Assembly (NCBI RefSeq): GCF_001949145.1
Contig: NW_019091474.1
Span: forward strand, 586,421-602,692
DNA from: Acanthaster planci
Taxonomy: Eukaryota > Echinodermata > Asteroidea > Valvatida > Acanthasteridae
Reading direction: 5' to 3'
Length of the DNA: 16,272 nucleotides
The position numbers were made by a program, and so were the translations under genes. Below, one piece after another: positions 7,692-16,272 of the stretch; within the stretch, counting starts at the first letter, position 1, and every line of letters starts with the position of its first letter. The notes below the pieces were generated by a model. It was not told the DNA's origin. It ran no database searches and worked only from the letters and a program-made list of their open reading frames with translations.

Positions 7692-9186
7692 AGGTGTGAT
7701 CAAATTCGCTCCTTTTGTTTGAAATTTCTTATGAAAAGAAAGCAGGTGATGATGTTTGATGATGACCAAAAGATATCAGACGGAGTTAGTTAGAAGGTGT
7801 AAAAAGCTTTTGCGGGTTCCAAACGAACGTTCAAAAGGAATAGTTTGGGATATTTCTTGGCACTTTTTTATCCAGAACACTACAGATTTTTGGCAGGGAA
7901 ATATCAGGTGTGATCGTATCAGAATTCTGACATGCGCTTTTATGGTTGCTTCTGTTTAATAGCGCAAGCACATACATGTAGGTTGTAGTAGAACTTTCAC
8001 ATTGTATGGCCTGGGTGCTTGCTTTGCTGTAGATAACGCTAATCCTCCAGCCTACTTGGGCTAGAAGCCCTGCCAGACATCAGTCTGCATCATATGTCAA
8101 AGAGGCTTGCCTGGCCAGTGTAACACGATCCAACAGGTCAACTCCCGCCCAAGGCCAAGCAGCCCAGGAGTCTGTGGTTGCCAGTCACCACAAGATCCAA
8201 CAGTGGCATTGTTCAATGGGACTAGCTCTCATAGTCTCAACGTGGCCAGTTTGTTTAGCTGATGTTGATTGCCCAGTACTTCAAAGTGTGTTAGGGTTTT
8301 TCACCCGAGGCACTGTGCTGTGTCTGGCAGGGGAGGGTTCAGGGAGTTCAAGAATAGGCCTCTATCATGGGACATCTTGCTTGTTGACCATTCGAAGCAT
8401 TGTGACCAAACTGAGGGTGGAAAGAAAAAATACATGTAGTTTGTTCCCCTCATCGATGCGTGATGCTGTTAGGCTATTTGCATGGGGTCTACAGGGGACA
8501 AGACAAACATGGCAGCATTGTGATAATGGTCTCTTGTGTGTTGAGAAAGATGAACGCTGAATGAATGTGATTGACTCCAACAAAATGAGCCATGGCAACA
8601 CAGTCGTTAATTGTTACTTTCTCATTTGAATTAGAGCCTACTCAACTCCTCAATTTTATATATCACTCCAGTGTGACATTCTGGTGAATATATACTGGTA
8701 CATGCTGCACACTTGTTCTGTTACTTTTCATTATGCCAAAATGGAAGGCCTCACTACAATGAAGCGCTTGAAGCTTTTGATTCCTTCTTGGACATGGTCA
8801 AAAATACTCTTCTGCTGGGAAACTTTCCAAAATGCAGCAGCATGGTGATGGCTTTAGGGTAGTGTTAGGAGAACAAAGCACAGAGTTCACCAGTTCACGG
8901 AAATCTTATTTTTGTGCCCCTGCAGACAAGGTCGAAGGGGCGTACCATTCCCACCTTTTTTCCTCCTGGTTCAAGGTTGTCCTTGATTTTTTCGCAGAGC
9001 TGTAGGGACTTTTAATGGGCATTTTTTAGACACATTATGTTCATGTCTCCCACTCCTGGGGGTATTTTTCTGGCCTCAAAGAAATGAAAATTGTCATTTG
9101 TCTGGTTAGCCAGATTGTAATCTGTGAACTGTTGTTCTTGTTTGGCTCGTAATTGAACCGTTTCCCCTTTTCACATGCATTTTTAG

Positions 9187-9336
9187 AATCGCTTGAGACA
9201 AGCAGAGGAACAGCTCCTGAGGGAGGAACAGCGCAAGAGGGAAGACCTGGAACACCAGCTGAGGGAGGAGACACTCCGACGGGAAGAGCTGGTGCAGAAC
9301 CAAGTCCGGCTGAGGGAGAAGCAGAGGAGTGCCCAG
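9187..9336 (+). CDS. PHLDB1/2: PHLDB-like exon 7: second coiled coil
   Basis: This 150-nt exon (50 codons, phase 0/0; residues 412-461) reads NRLRQAEEQLLREEQRKRED and continues as a charged helix to VRLREKQRSAQ. It aligns without gaps to the vertebrate segment ending REKQFSQ just before the pre-PH linker. The acceptor is GCATTTTTAG|AAT and the donor CAG|GTGAGT, a perfect consensus. The exon is strongly R/E/Q-rich with an antisense open frame, which is a compositional shadow. Confidence 0.93.
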
Positions 9337-10480
9337 GTGAGTTTGTCACACGGAGAGGGAGGGGCTACAAGACTGGAAAGCCACGAGCAATTTAAAAAAA
9401 CAGCAAGCAGAAAATGCTCTTTTTTTTTTAATCCTAATCACCCCAAATCCATCAAAATCTGTTTCCACTCTTTGTGGGTTTATGATTGACTTGGTGTAGA
9501 AGGCCTGAGGGGACCAAGCATTGATAGATTGTGATGGACTGAGTCTGGGATGCCTGAAGCACTGCTGGGGTATTCCATGCGCGTTGTCATGGCAACAGTA
9601 GTGATGACGTCATGTAAGCCATGTGTAATAAGACCATCAAACAAGACCATCACGCCACTGGTGGACTTCTTATCTAGAAATTTGGATCGTACAGGGAGTG
9701 TTGGATTTTGATGGATTTGGTCCAGTGCCTAGTAAAAGATGTGAGCAAGTTACATGTAGTTAACCCTCCTTTGGTTTTACAGCACAAATATGCACAAGTG
9801 CCCAAGGTCACTCTCTTGCATGTTGGTGCAGTGCACAACGCAACACAGCTGTGCTTTGAGGTGTTTACCAAGTGACCCAAAGAGTGACTTCAGCATAGGA
9901 GGGTTAAACAGTCTATGATCCGGAATTGGAATAGTGGTTTATTTGTGCATGCCGACTTGGCCAGTCCGTGTGCACTGGAGCGCCCAACAATTTAATGAGC
10001 TGGCATTGGGGAAAATTGACAATTTTTACCAAATCAACATGTGTGCCTAGGAATGTTTTGCCCCAGCTATCATGCATCAAAATTATGTTGGCTAAAAAAT
10101 CTTATGCATGTTTTGACCGGCTGTCATCTCTGAACCATCCAATCATTGACGTCAGGAGTTCCAAAGTTAGATTATAGCATAATAGCTGACCATTATTGAA
10201 CATGACGTTCCGATCGCAGTTTGGCCAGGCTCTCTGGTACACACAGGTCTTTGAATCAGCCATTCTGATCCCGGACTTTCCAGTTGACATTGATATTTAA
10301 ATGACCTGACCTATATTTGGGCCGGGCGTTCTGATTGTGGAATGAACGGAATAATCATGTTGGTAGATTAACATGCACCATTCTTGCCACGTTCGGTCGT
10401 CGTTGCTGGTGAGCCCCCTAAAATAGCATGGATGTTCAAAATGATACCTTGTTTTGCTTCTGTGATTTTTTTTTCTCCAG
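9337..10480 (+). other. Intron 7 (1144 bp)
   Basis: Intron between exons 7 and 8. It holds the TTAA-flanked element at 9764-9903, one TACATGTA (9751-9758) and two TGACGTCA octamers (9605-9612, 10147-10154). It ends in the run of Ts and CTCCAG acceptor of exon 8. No coding signal. Confidence 0.8.
9764..9903. mobile_element. piggyBac-type MITE, TTAA-CCCTCCT ends
   Basis: A 140-bp non-coding element is bounded by intact TTAA on both sides (9760-9763 and 9904-9907). Its termini are CCCTCCTTTG and the complement of CCCTCCTATG, a short inverted repeat with one mismatch in ten. Both the target site and the CCC start fit the piggyBac superfamily. The ends differ in sequence from those of the element at 6527-6707, so they belong to separate families. 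Confidence 0.7.
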
Positions 10481-10579
10481 TCGAGACCTCTGACCAGGTT
10501 TCTCCCCATCAGTAGCCTGGACTTTGACCTGAGGGCACACATCGAGAACGCTGGACATAACGTGGATATGTGCAAGGAG
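10481..10579 (+). CDS. PHLDB1/2: PHLDB-like exon 8: conserved pre-PH linker
   Basis: This 99-nt exon (33 codons, phase 0/0; residues 462-494) reads SRPLTRFLPISSLDFDLRAH and IENAGHNVDMCKE. Vertebrate PHLDB1/2 have the nearly identical RPLTRYLPI...DFDLKTHIESxGHxVDxC at this position, making this the best diagnostic segment outside the PH domain. The acceptor has a run of Ts ending TTTTTCTCCAG|TCG; the donor is AAGGAG|GTACGT. Its role is not established that I know of; such strict conservation suggests a binding or PH-packing segment. Confidence 0.94.
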
Positions 10580-11128
10580 GTACGTCACCGAAATGCAGGC
10601 CTCGTGGGTGGGTGGTGTTGTGAAGGCGTAGCGGGTAGGGTTTGTGACTACCGATATGGTGTCAGCAGGGTGGAATCCAGTGATTGAGTGAATGTTATCA
10701 CCTTGTGTCAGCCACTTCAGCCCCACTTGCCTCTCTCCGCCTAGGAGTAAAAATGGGTACCTGACAGGGCAGAGATGGTTGGTGTGGTTGATAAGCCATG
10801 TAGGGGTTAAAATAGCTACACCAAGCTGTATCCAATCCGAGTGAAATAAAAGAGGGCGTGTTAAGAGTTCTATTTTTACCCACAATCAACTTATCCAGAG
10901 TTGGACGGTAAAAAAATTGAAATTTGCCCTATTTATTTTTCAAAACAAAACAAAAGATGACAATTTCTTTGCGAAAACTGCATTATTCAGAATGGGTGGG
11001 TTTGTAATCCTACCAGTAAAAAGATACTGGCTCCTTATTCTCCAAATGGAGGTGTGAATACCAGATAAATCCCTGGACGTACTCCTGAATGGTGTTGTCT
11101 TGTTTGTTCCCCATGGCTTGACCCATAG
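10580..11128 (+). other. Intron 8 (549 bp)
   Basis: Intron before the PH-domain exon. The first 280 bp (about 10600-10870) are GC-richer than the rest and contain CCTAGGAGTAAAAATGGGTA. That looks like a dispersed repeat, possibly SINE-derived, but I could not identify both A and B boxes. The remainder is AT-rich. Confidence 0.7.
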
Positions 11129-11473
<345 letters not shown>

Positions 11474-12973
11474 GGTCAGGGGCTATGGCTGAAAAGATAC
11501 ACCTATGGGAAATGCACATAGCCACTAGTTTGTGGCTTCCATAGACATGCATATTGACACCAGACGCAGCCACGTAATGTGGACATGTTTAGAGTTTTAG
11601 TTCTAGGGCAGAGGTGACGAACTGTTCCCTCCCCCCACAAACCCGTAGTTCCTGCTTGCACTCTCTGCACGAAAAAGAGAAGGCGTTTTGTTACCTGGGA
11701 ACAAATTTGAACCTAGGTGACAGCACTTGCCAATGCCACTGGCTAATATTTGCGCACCACTCTTGGTTGGACACATGGCCGTCCTAATTGTAATACACTA
11801 TGGGAGGCAAGTAGACTGGTCCCAGTCTGTTCATTGTCATTCCACGTGCAGCTTGTTGCAGAGGCAGGAGCCAGGCGGTCGGCCCAGCCTTTCTCTTTTT
11901 TTTTATGATGAGGGATACTTTTGATCGGATCCCAAAAGTGCAAGAACTTCATGATAGGACATAACCTGCATTCTACCAGAATGCCTAGCCAGGCTTTAAT
12001 GACCTTTGACCGTAAAGTGCATTGAACCCTGAACCTGATTTGAGATGATAGGTTGTCATTTCTTTGTGGATTTTTCCCCCCAGATTTTGGACAATTGAAT
12101 GTGGTGTTTGGAATGTTTTTGTTGAGGAAAAATTTTGTGTGTTCTGATGACTTTAACCTTTGACTGATCAGAGCATGTGTAAAAATCAAAGTTTTCACGG
12201 TTTGGTGCAAAAGGAACAAACTTTCTTTGCTGCGCCAAGCTTATTTCACTGTAAGAAAGCTGAGTTTTCCGTCGTAAAGAGACACGACATTTTAATGACA
12301 AAATAGGCAAGCTGAATGTATAAATATTTTACCAAACTGTACAGAGTACACTAACATGGTGCCTGTGTGACTTGAGTTTTCTGCCGCCAAGCTGTGAAGT
12401 TTTAACAAATGTCCATCATTTTAAACAGCAAAGAAAAAACTGCCTGGTGTGGTAATTTGTAAAAGATGTAAAAAACTTCAAATATCAATTGTTAAAAATT
12501 ACAATGCTCTCAAGTTGGGAGATGGAATGCTTGATAACTACACTGGGCCAACATCTTGAATGGTCTCTTGTAGGAAGGGAACTTGCTCTCTGTCTGTATG
12601 GATGAAAACTTCCAGGTGTTTGTTTAAATTTGGGCTAATTCAGATGCACAGTACATTTTAGAATTGAACAGGATCTCTTTCCATCGGTGACTGCACATTT
12701 GATCCGGTAGGTTGAGGATGGTGGGAGGATAAGTTTCGGCCACGCCTCCAGTTTACCCCCTCGTGTGAATGGACCGTACCCATGTCTGGGGGCAAACTTT
12801 CAATTGTGGAATATTTGTATTCAATGCAACTGTAACATACAAAACACATTTTCTGTATTAATGCAATCTGTTGAAGAAGTGTACTCATTAATTTAATATA
12901 AAAGCTTGATACTTGATAAGAGTTACGTGTACTTAAAAGTGGCTGGACGGTGGGTTTCTGACGCCAGTCACGA

Positions 12974-13077
12974 GGCCATGTCCAAAAAGGGTATTATCGG
13001 CTATGGCTATTTCTACATGGCAGGTTAATGGCCATCACTAAAGCCATAGCCACAAGATACGTCATTCAGACATAGCC
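12974..13077. mobile_element. Short foldback element, GGCC...GGCTATGGC family
   Basis: The left arm starts GGCCATGTCCAAAAAGGG and ends with GGCTATGGCT; the right arm mirrors it with AGCCATAGCC at 13042-13051 and CATAGCC at its end. The order of motifs (GGCCxxGTCCAAA, then GGCTATGGC) is that of the better preserved element at 13409-13531, so this is a more diverged family member. It is non-coding. Confidence 0.6.
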
Positions 13078-13408
13078 TTGTTGTCCCTATAGTCCCTGCC
13101 CTATTTTGTAGCACACTACAACATACCACTTCTGGTTTGTCTCTAACATGTATTAGATGAGAGAATCAAAGCATTAACCTAGTCATGTCAGTTTACCTCA
13201 GCTAATAAGCAGTTTCTGGTGCTACACACGGTAGTACCACCACCCTGGTCTTACGTGTACTAGTGATTCCTAGTGGATTCGTATCCTAGTCCTTGGAAGT
13301 AATGTGCCGTCCTTGAATGATCGAACTAGCCAACTGTACTGACAAAAGGAAATCCTCAAGCACTGCTGTGGGGGTGCTCCACAACAGTTGAAGTCTCGGG
13401 CCAAATAA

Positions 13409-13531
13409 GGCCGGGTCCAAATTACTTGGCTATGGCTTGAAATTACACATGACTCTATGGAAACTGGCTTCGGCCTCCACCATAGACTCTTGCATAATTT
13501 TAGGCCACAGCCAAGTAATTCGGACACGGCC
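13409..13531. mobile_element. Near-perfect foldback element, GGCCGGGTCC ends
   Basis: Two 52-bp arms (13409-13460 and 13480-13531) are inverted copies of each other with about ten mismatches, separated by a 19-bp loop. The left arm begins GGCCGGGTCCAAATTACTTG and the reverse complement of the right arm begins GGCCGTGTCCGAATTACTTG. Almost the whole 123-bp element is arm, so its RNA would fold into a long hairpin. It is probably a MITE; the superfamily cannot be told. Confidence 0.8.
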
Positions 13532-13784
13532 TATGACTACTATTAAAAGAGTACTTAGAAACGGTTAACTACTTTAATAGCACCATACTGTCCTACATGT
13601 AGTTGGACTGTGCCTTGTAATTTCCGAGTGTTTTTCAAACACTTGTGGTATTTATGACGTCATGTTTCCAAAGACACAGAATCCATATCCCAAGGTCACT
13701 GCAGTACGAATCAAACTGTGAAATCGGACACCTTTTTGTTATCAAGAGATCAAGTGACATCGCTGGCCGTAATGGATTTTGAAT

Positions 13785-13790
13785 AATAAA
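13785..13790 (+). promoter_or_regulatory. Candidate polyadenylation signal AATAAA
   Basis: First AATAAA after the stop codon, followed within 40 bp by a T/G-containing stretch. Other AATAAA hexamers occur at 13988, 14686 (inside a foldback element), 15457, 15748 and 15991, so the true mRNA end is open. Confidence 0.35.
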
Positions 13791-13987
13791 GTACAATAGA
13801 AGGGCTTTACATTATGTCATTGCTGTCAAGTCGACGTTTATGTAAACATGAAAACAAGTACATAAAAAACTAAATCTACATTTTACTGTAAAACCAAATA
13901 TTAGACTTGTGCAGTCTTCCCACCTTTTTTCTATATTGTTAAATATTAAACTTTGAATACTGACAACTTTTACTAAAATGTAAAAAC

Positions 13988-13993
13988 AATAAA
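13988..13993 (+). promoter_or_regulatory. Second candidate polyadenylation signal AATAAA
   Basis: A second canonical hexamer 200 bp after the first. Downstream, TTATTTAT words at about 14034 and 14058 resemble AU-rich instability elements and would only be in the mRNA if a later signal is used. Confidence 0.25.
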
Positions 13994-16272
13994 TAGTACC
14001 ATGCATACCAAGTATATTTGAAACTATGCAGGTTTATTTATCAATACGTTGGTATAGGTTTATTTATTAATTGGTAGCTGGCTAATTTGTACATTTTAGG
14101 AGAAAGATTTTAAGTTTGGTAGGTTCATGTAGGTTTAGGACTATTTATCTGTTGGAAAACGTTTGGTCATAGGTGAGTATCCAGTCACAAAGAGTCTGAT
14201 CTCGCTCTACAAAAAAATGCAGGTCATACTTGATAACCGGGGAACTCTACGTTGTTACAAGTTGTGACATATTGTGATATTCAGATTCAAAGGAAATTTG
14301 CTGTTGTGTTTATAGCATTTCACGGGACGTTATAGGTCAGTTCATAACTGCCATGAAAGCAAACATAAATTGGTGTTGTGAAATCATATATACATGTTGC
14401 ATATTCGCAGAAGTGGAGAACATTTCCACTCAAGCGAAATTTTGCAGCAACTTTTGATCAGAATGTCCAATTCACCTCACTTTCACATTTTGTATGAAGT
14501 ATGAACTAGCCTTAACAGCGACTGCATTTCCTGCATTTAGGCCAAATCAAGAGCTGTAAGGTTTTAGGATGACTCAACGAGTGCTGAATTGCCGAAAGGG
14601 CAAGTTATACTGTACCTGATTGTGACGCGTGGGTATTTGAATCAAATCACAGCTTTTATAATAAGCCTTTTGCGAGTTAAATTTAAATAAAATCTGGTAC
14701 ACCATTAAAGTTATCTGATTGTAAAGAAATATAATTTAAATTCCCCAGACTAACGGCACTGTTACTATCCATTGAAATCATTGTATTGTTGTGAGGCGTG
14801 ACTTGTGTAAACTAAGCAAAAGCTTGCCCCAAAGAACGAGGTAAAGTAACAGTGTCTATAGTCTGGGGAATTCAAATTTTTTTGTGTGTGAATTTAAAGA
14901 ACTCAGTCTTCCAGATTTTATTCAAATTTAACTTGCAAAAGGCCCATTGCTAAAATGCAGTTGACTACAACCCCAGCAATTTAGAAGTGTCACTTGCATG
15001 TATATACCTGTATATGCCTTGCTTGTAATTTCAAGTGGGTGTCTTGAGGCTTCCACTGAGGCAAAGGCACTCAACTTAACCCAAGATGTGTGGTGTGACC
15101 CCCATTGTCTCGAAGTCCTGGGGAGTGAAATGTACTTCAATCCAAAGTCTAGGGTGCAAGTCTGAGGAAAATTTTGAAGGTGTCAGTTGGAATAAGTACT
15201 TAAATCTGAGCTGACTGTTCTGGCATGGATCGGTTCCTGGCTCACGAGTTCTGCAGTCCAATGTTTCTTGATGGCGTGAGACATTGAAACCCTCATAAGT
15301 TTAATTGTATGAGCGAATGTAGATTCTCAACTTCATCTCAAAACAATCTGACTTCAAGCCAGGCACCACACCGGGAGAATAGTGGAGACATTCAATGACA
15401 GCAAATTTAGTATTGCGTAGCACTTGTACTTTGGTTTCTGACAAATGAATTAGACCAATAAAGTATTCACAGACAACTGAACAGCAGTTCCCGCCAATTC
15501 TTGTGTTATCAAAACACTGGTGGTTTTTAGCACAAGTTGGAAATGAGTTCCTCGAACTGATTTCACAGTCGTAGAATGCTTACCAAGATGGCATTGCTGC
15601 TCACCAGTTAGAGAACACAGGTCACTAGTGTAAGTGTATATTTAATTCCATTAGCCATAGACATTAATTTACCATTTTTTTAAAGAACTTGTCTAGTTTC
15701 CATAATTTAAAAATTACCTGTATTATACATAACACATGGACGGTACCAATAAAATATCACTCTGATATTAACAAAATGGACTTGTATTATGTATTTGTGA
15801 TGAATACAATGGAACTCTCAGGGTTAGGATTATTGACTGCTCTGAGGGTACTTTACTTCATAAGAGTCTTGTCCGGGCTCTGTAGCAACCAACTGCTTGG
15901 ACAGTGGTGCAGTTGAGTTGAGTACTTTTGTGTTGCTGATGACCTTTCATGTCCCGTCAGGATGCTTCATGTAGCTCCGTCTGTTGAAACAATAAAATTT
16001 AGTATGGCGTTTTAATATAACAAGTCAGAGTTAATTAAGATTTAGTAATTTTCAGAATTCAAACCAGAAACAAAGAGTCACGGTAGACTGGAAATACTGC
16101 TCGAGAAGCCTCACCATCCACGTCCCTAAACCATGGAGGAATCTTTGAAAATTGGCATTTGTTGTTTCGGCGCACCAATTTTATAAATCTGTGGCAATTT
16201 GTGATTATGTTGGAGCACCCTGTTGGTAGGTCAAGAGGTTGGGGGTTAAAAGTACTTGAGTCTGGTTGAAAG
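13994..16272. other. Intergenic or distal 3' UTR sequence
   Basis: About 2.3 kb of AT-rich sequence containing the foldback element at 14665-14943 and several AATAAA hexamers. No open stretch on either strand has the GC-rich codon use of the exons above, and no domain, RNA gene or splice-flanked exon is recognisable. It may be an extended 3' UTR, an intergenic spacer or an intron of a neighbour. Confidence 0.6.
14665..14943. mobile_element. 279-bp foldback element, GCCTTTTGC ends
   Basis: The outer arms pair GCCTTTTGCGAGTTAAATTT (left) with a right end whose reverse complement reads GCCTTTTGCAAGTTAAATTT, continuing through AATAAAATCTGG. Inner arms at 14733-14766 and 14845-14878 pair again over 34 bp (AAATTCCCCAGACT...ACTGTTACT). 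Each arm is about 100 bp and the central loop about 78 bp. It is non-coding and lacks a clear target duplication. The left arm contains an AATAAA at 14686-14691. Confidence 0.8.

Larger units (their letters stand above)
6938..9186 (+). other. Intron 6 (2249 bp)
   Basis: Intron between exons 6 and 7, beginning with the candidate alternative extension. It contains the foldback element at 7414-7691 and TACATGTA palindromes at 7109, 7973 and 8431. The long open stretch at 8174-8560 has no recognisable domain and no exon-like composition. Between about 8570 and 9180 I see nothing beyond ordinary intron sequence and the pyrimidine tract of exon 7. Confidence 0.8.
11474..13790 (+). other. Probable 3' UTR (end uncertain)
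   Basis: No coding sequence follows the TGA. The first canonical AATAAA downstream of the stop is at 13785-13790, which would give a 3' UTR of roughly 2.3 kb. Earlier non-canonical signals cannot be excluded. Two related foldback elements (12974-13077, 13409-13531) would lie inside it, giving the mRNA strong hairpins. A TGACGTCA octamer lies at 13655-13662 and a TACATGTA at 13594-13601. Confidence 0.5.

Noticed and set aside
8174-8560. 128-residue open frame in intron 6
   Set aside because: No splice-supported frame, no recognisable domain, intron-like composition; consistent with a chance open stretch.
9605-9612. TGACGTCA (CRE-like) octamers at 9605, 10147 and 13655
   Set aside because: Three copies are above chance but sit in introns or 3' UTR with no spacing rule or adjacent promoter; too little to call regulatory sites.
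10600-10870. Possible tRNA-derived SINE in intron 8
   Set aside because: Repeat-like words are present, but I could not find convincing A and B boxes or a tail, so no SINE is annotated.

Overview
The window is eukaryotic genomic DNA: coding blocks are split by GT-AG introns and introns are AT-rich with many short inverted-repeat elements. I see nothing prokaryotic, no RNA gene and no CRISPR array. It carries the 3' half of one plus-strand gene, the invertebrate counterpart of vertebrate PHLDB1/PHLDB2 (LL5 alpha/beta, pleckstrin homology-like domain family B). The organism is most likely a marine invertebrate, perhaps a non-vertebrate deuterostome such as an echinoderm, hemichordate or amphioxus. 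That guess rests on the close match to vertebrate LL5, GC-rich exons in AT-rich introns, extreme enrichment of the palindrome TACATGTA, and foldback elements of a kind I associate with such genomes. It is weak.

Layout: 1-527 is intron. Nine coding exons follow at 528-821, 1985-2095, 2685-2783, 5134-5386, 5576-5954, 6841-6937, 9187-9336, 10481-10579 and 11129-11473 (TGA stop). Their coding length without the stop is 1824 nt, exactly 608 codons, with intron phases 0,0,0,1,2,0,0,0, so the frame holds across every junction. The joined protein reads coiled coil (exons 1-3), low-complexity linker with a conserved LL5 box (exons 4-5), second coiled coil (exons 6-7), conserved pre-PH linker (exon 8) and C-terminal PH domain (exon 9). 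The 5' half of the gene, with the promoter and N-terminal region, lies upstream of the window. From 11474 onward there is 3' UTR of uncertain length, then non-coding sequence to the end; no second gene is visible on either strand.

The non-coding part is rich in structure. I find nine short terminal-inverted-repeat (MITE-like) elements: 1159-1380, 1591-1778, 2301-2428, 6527-6707, 7414-7691, 9764-9903, 12974-13077, 13409-13531 and 14665-14943. Two of them have piggyBac-type TTAA/CCC ends. Three pairs share a design: the two piggyBac-type elements, 1159-1380 with 7414-7691, and 12974-13077 with 13409-13531.

The most unusual structure is a degenerate tandem array of ~150-bp units (about 4464-5133) abutting exon 4. 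Its units repeat not only the intron end but, at a fixed offset, decayed copies of the first codons of exon 4. This looks like serial tandem duplication across an intron-exon boundary, with a single surviving 3' splice site. A second candidate of interest is an alternative in-frame donor after exon 6 that would insert 12 proline-rich residues into the second coiled coil.
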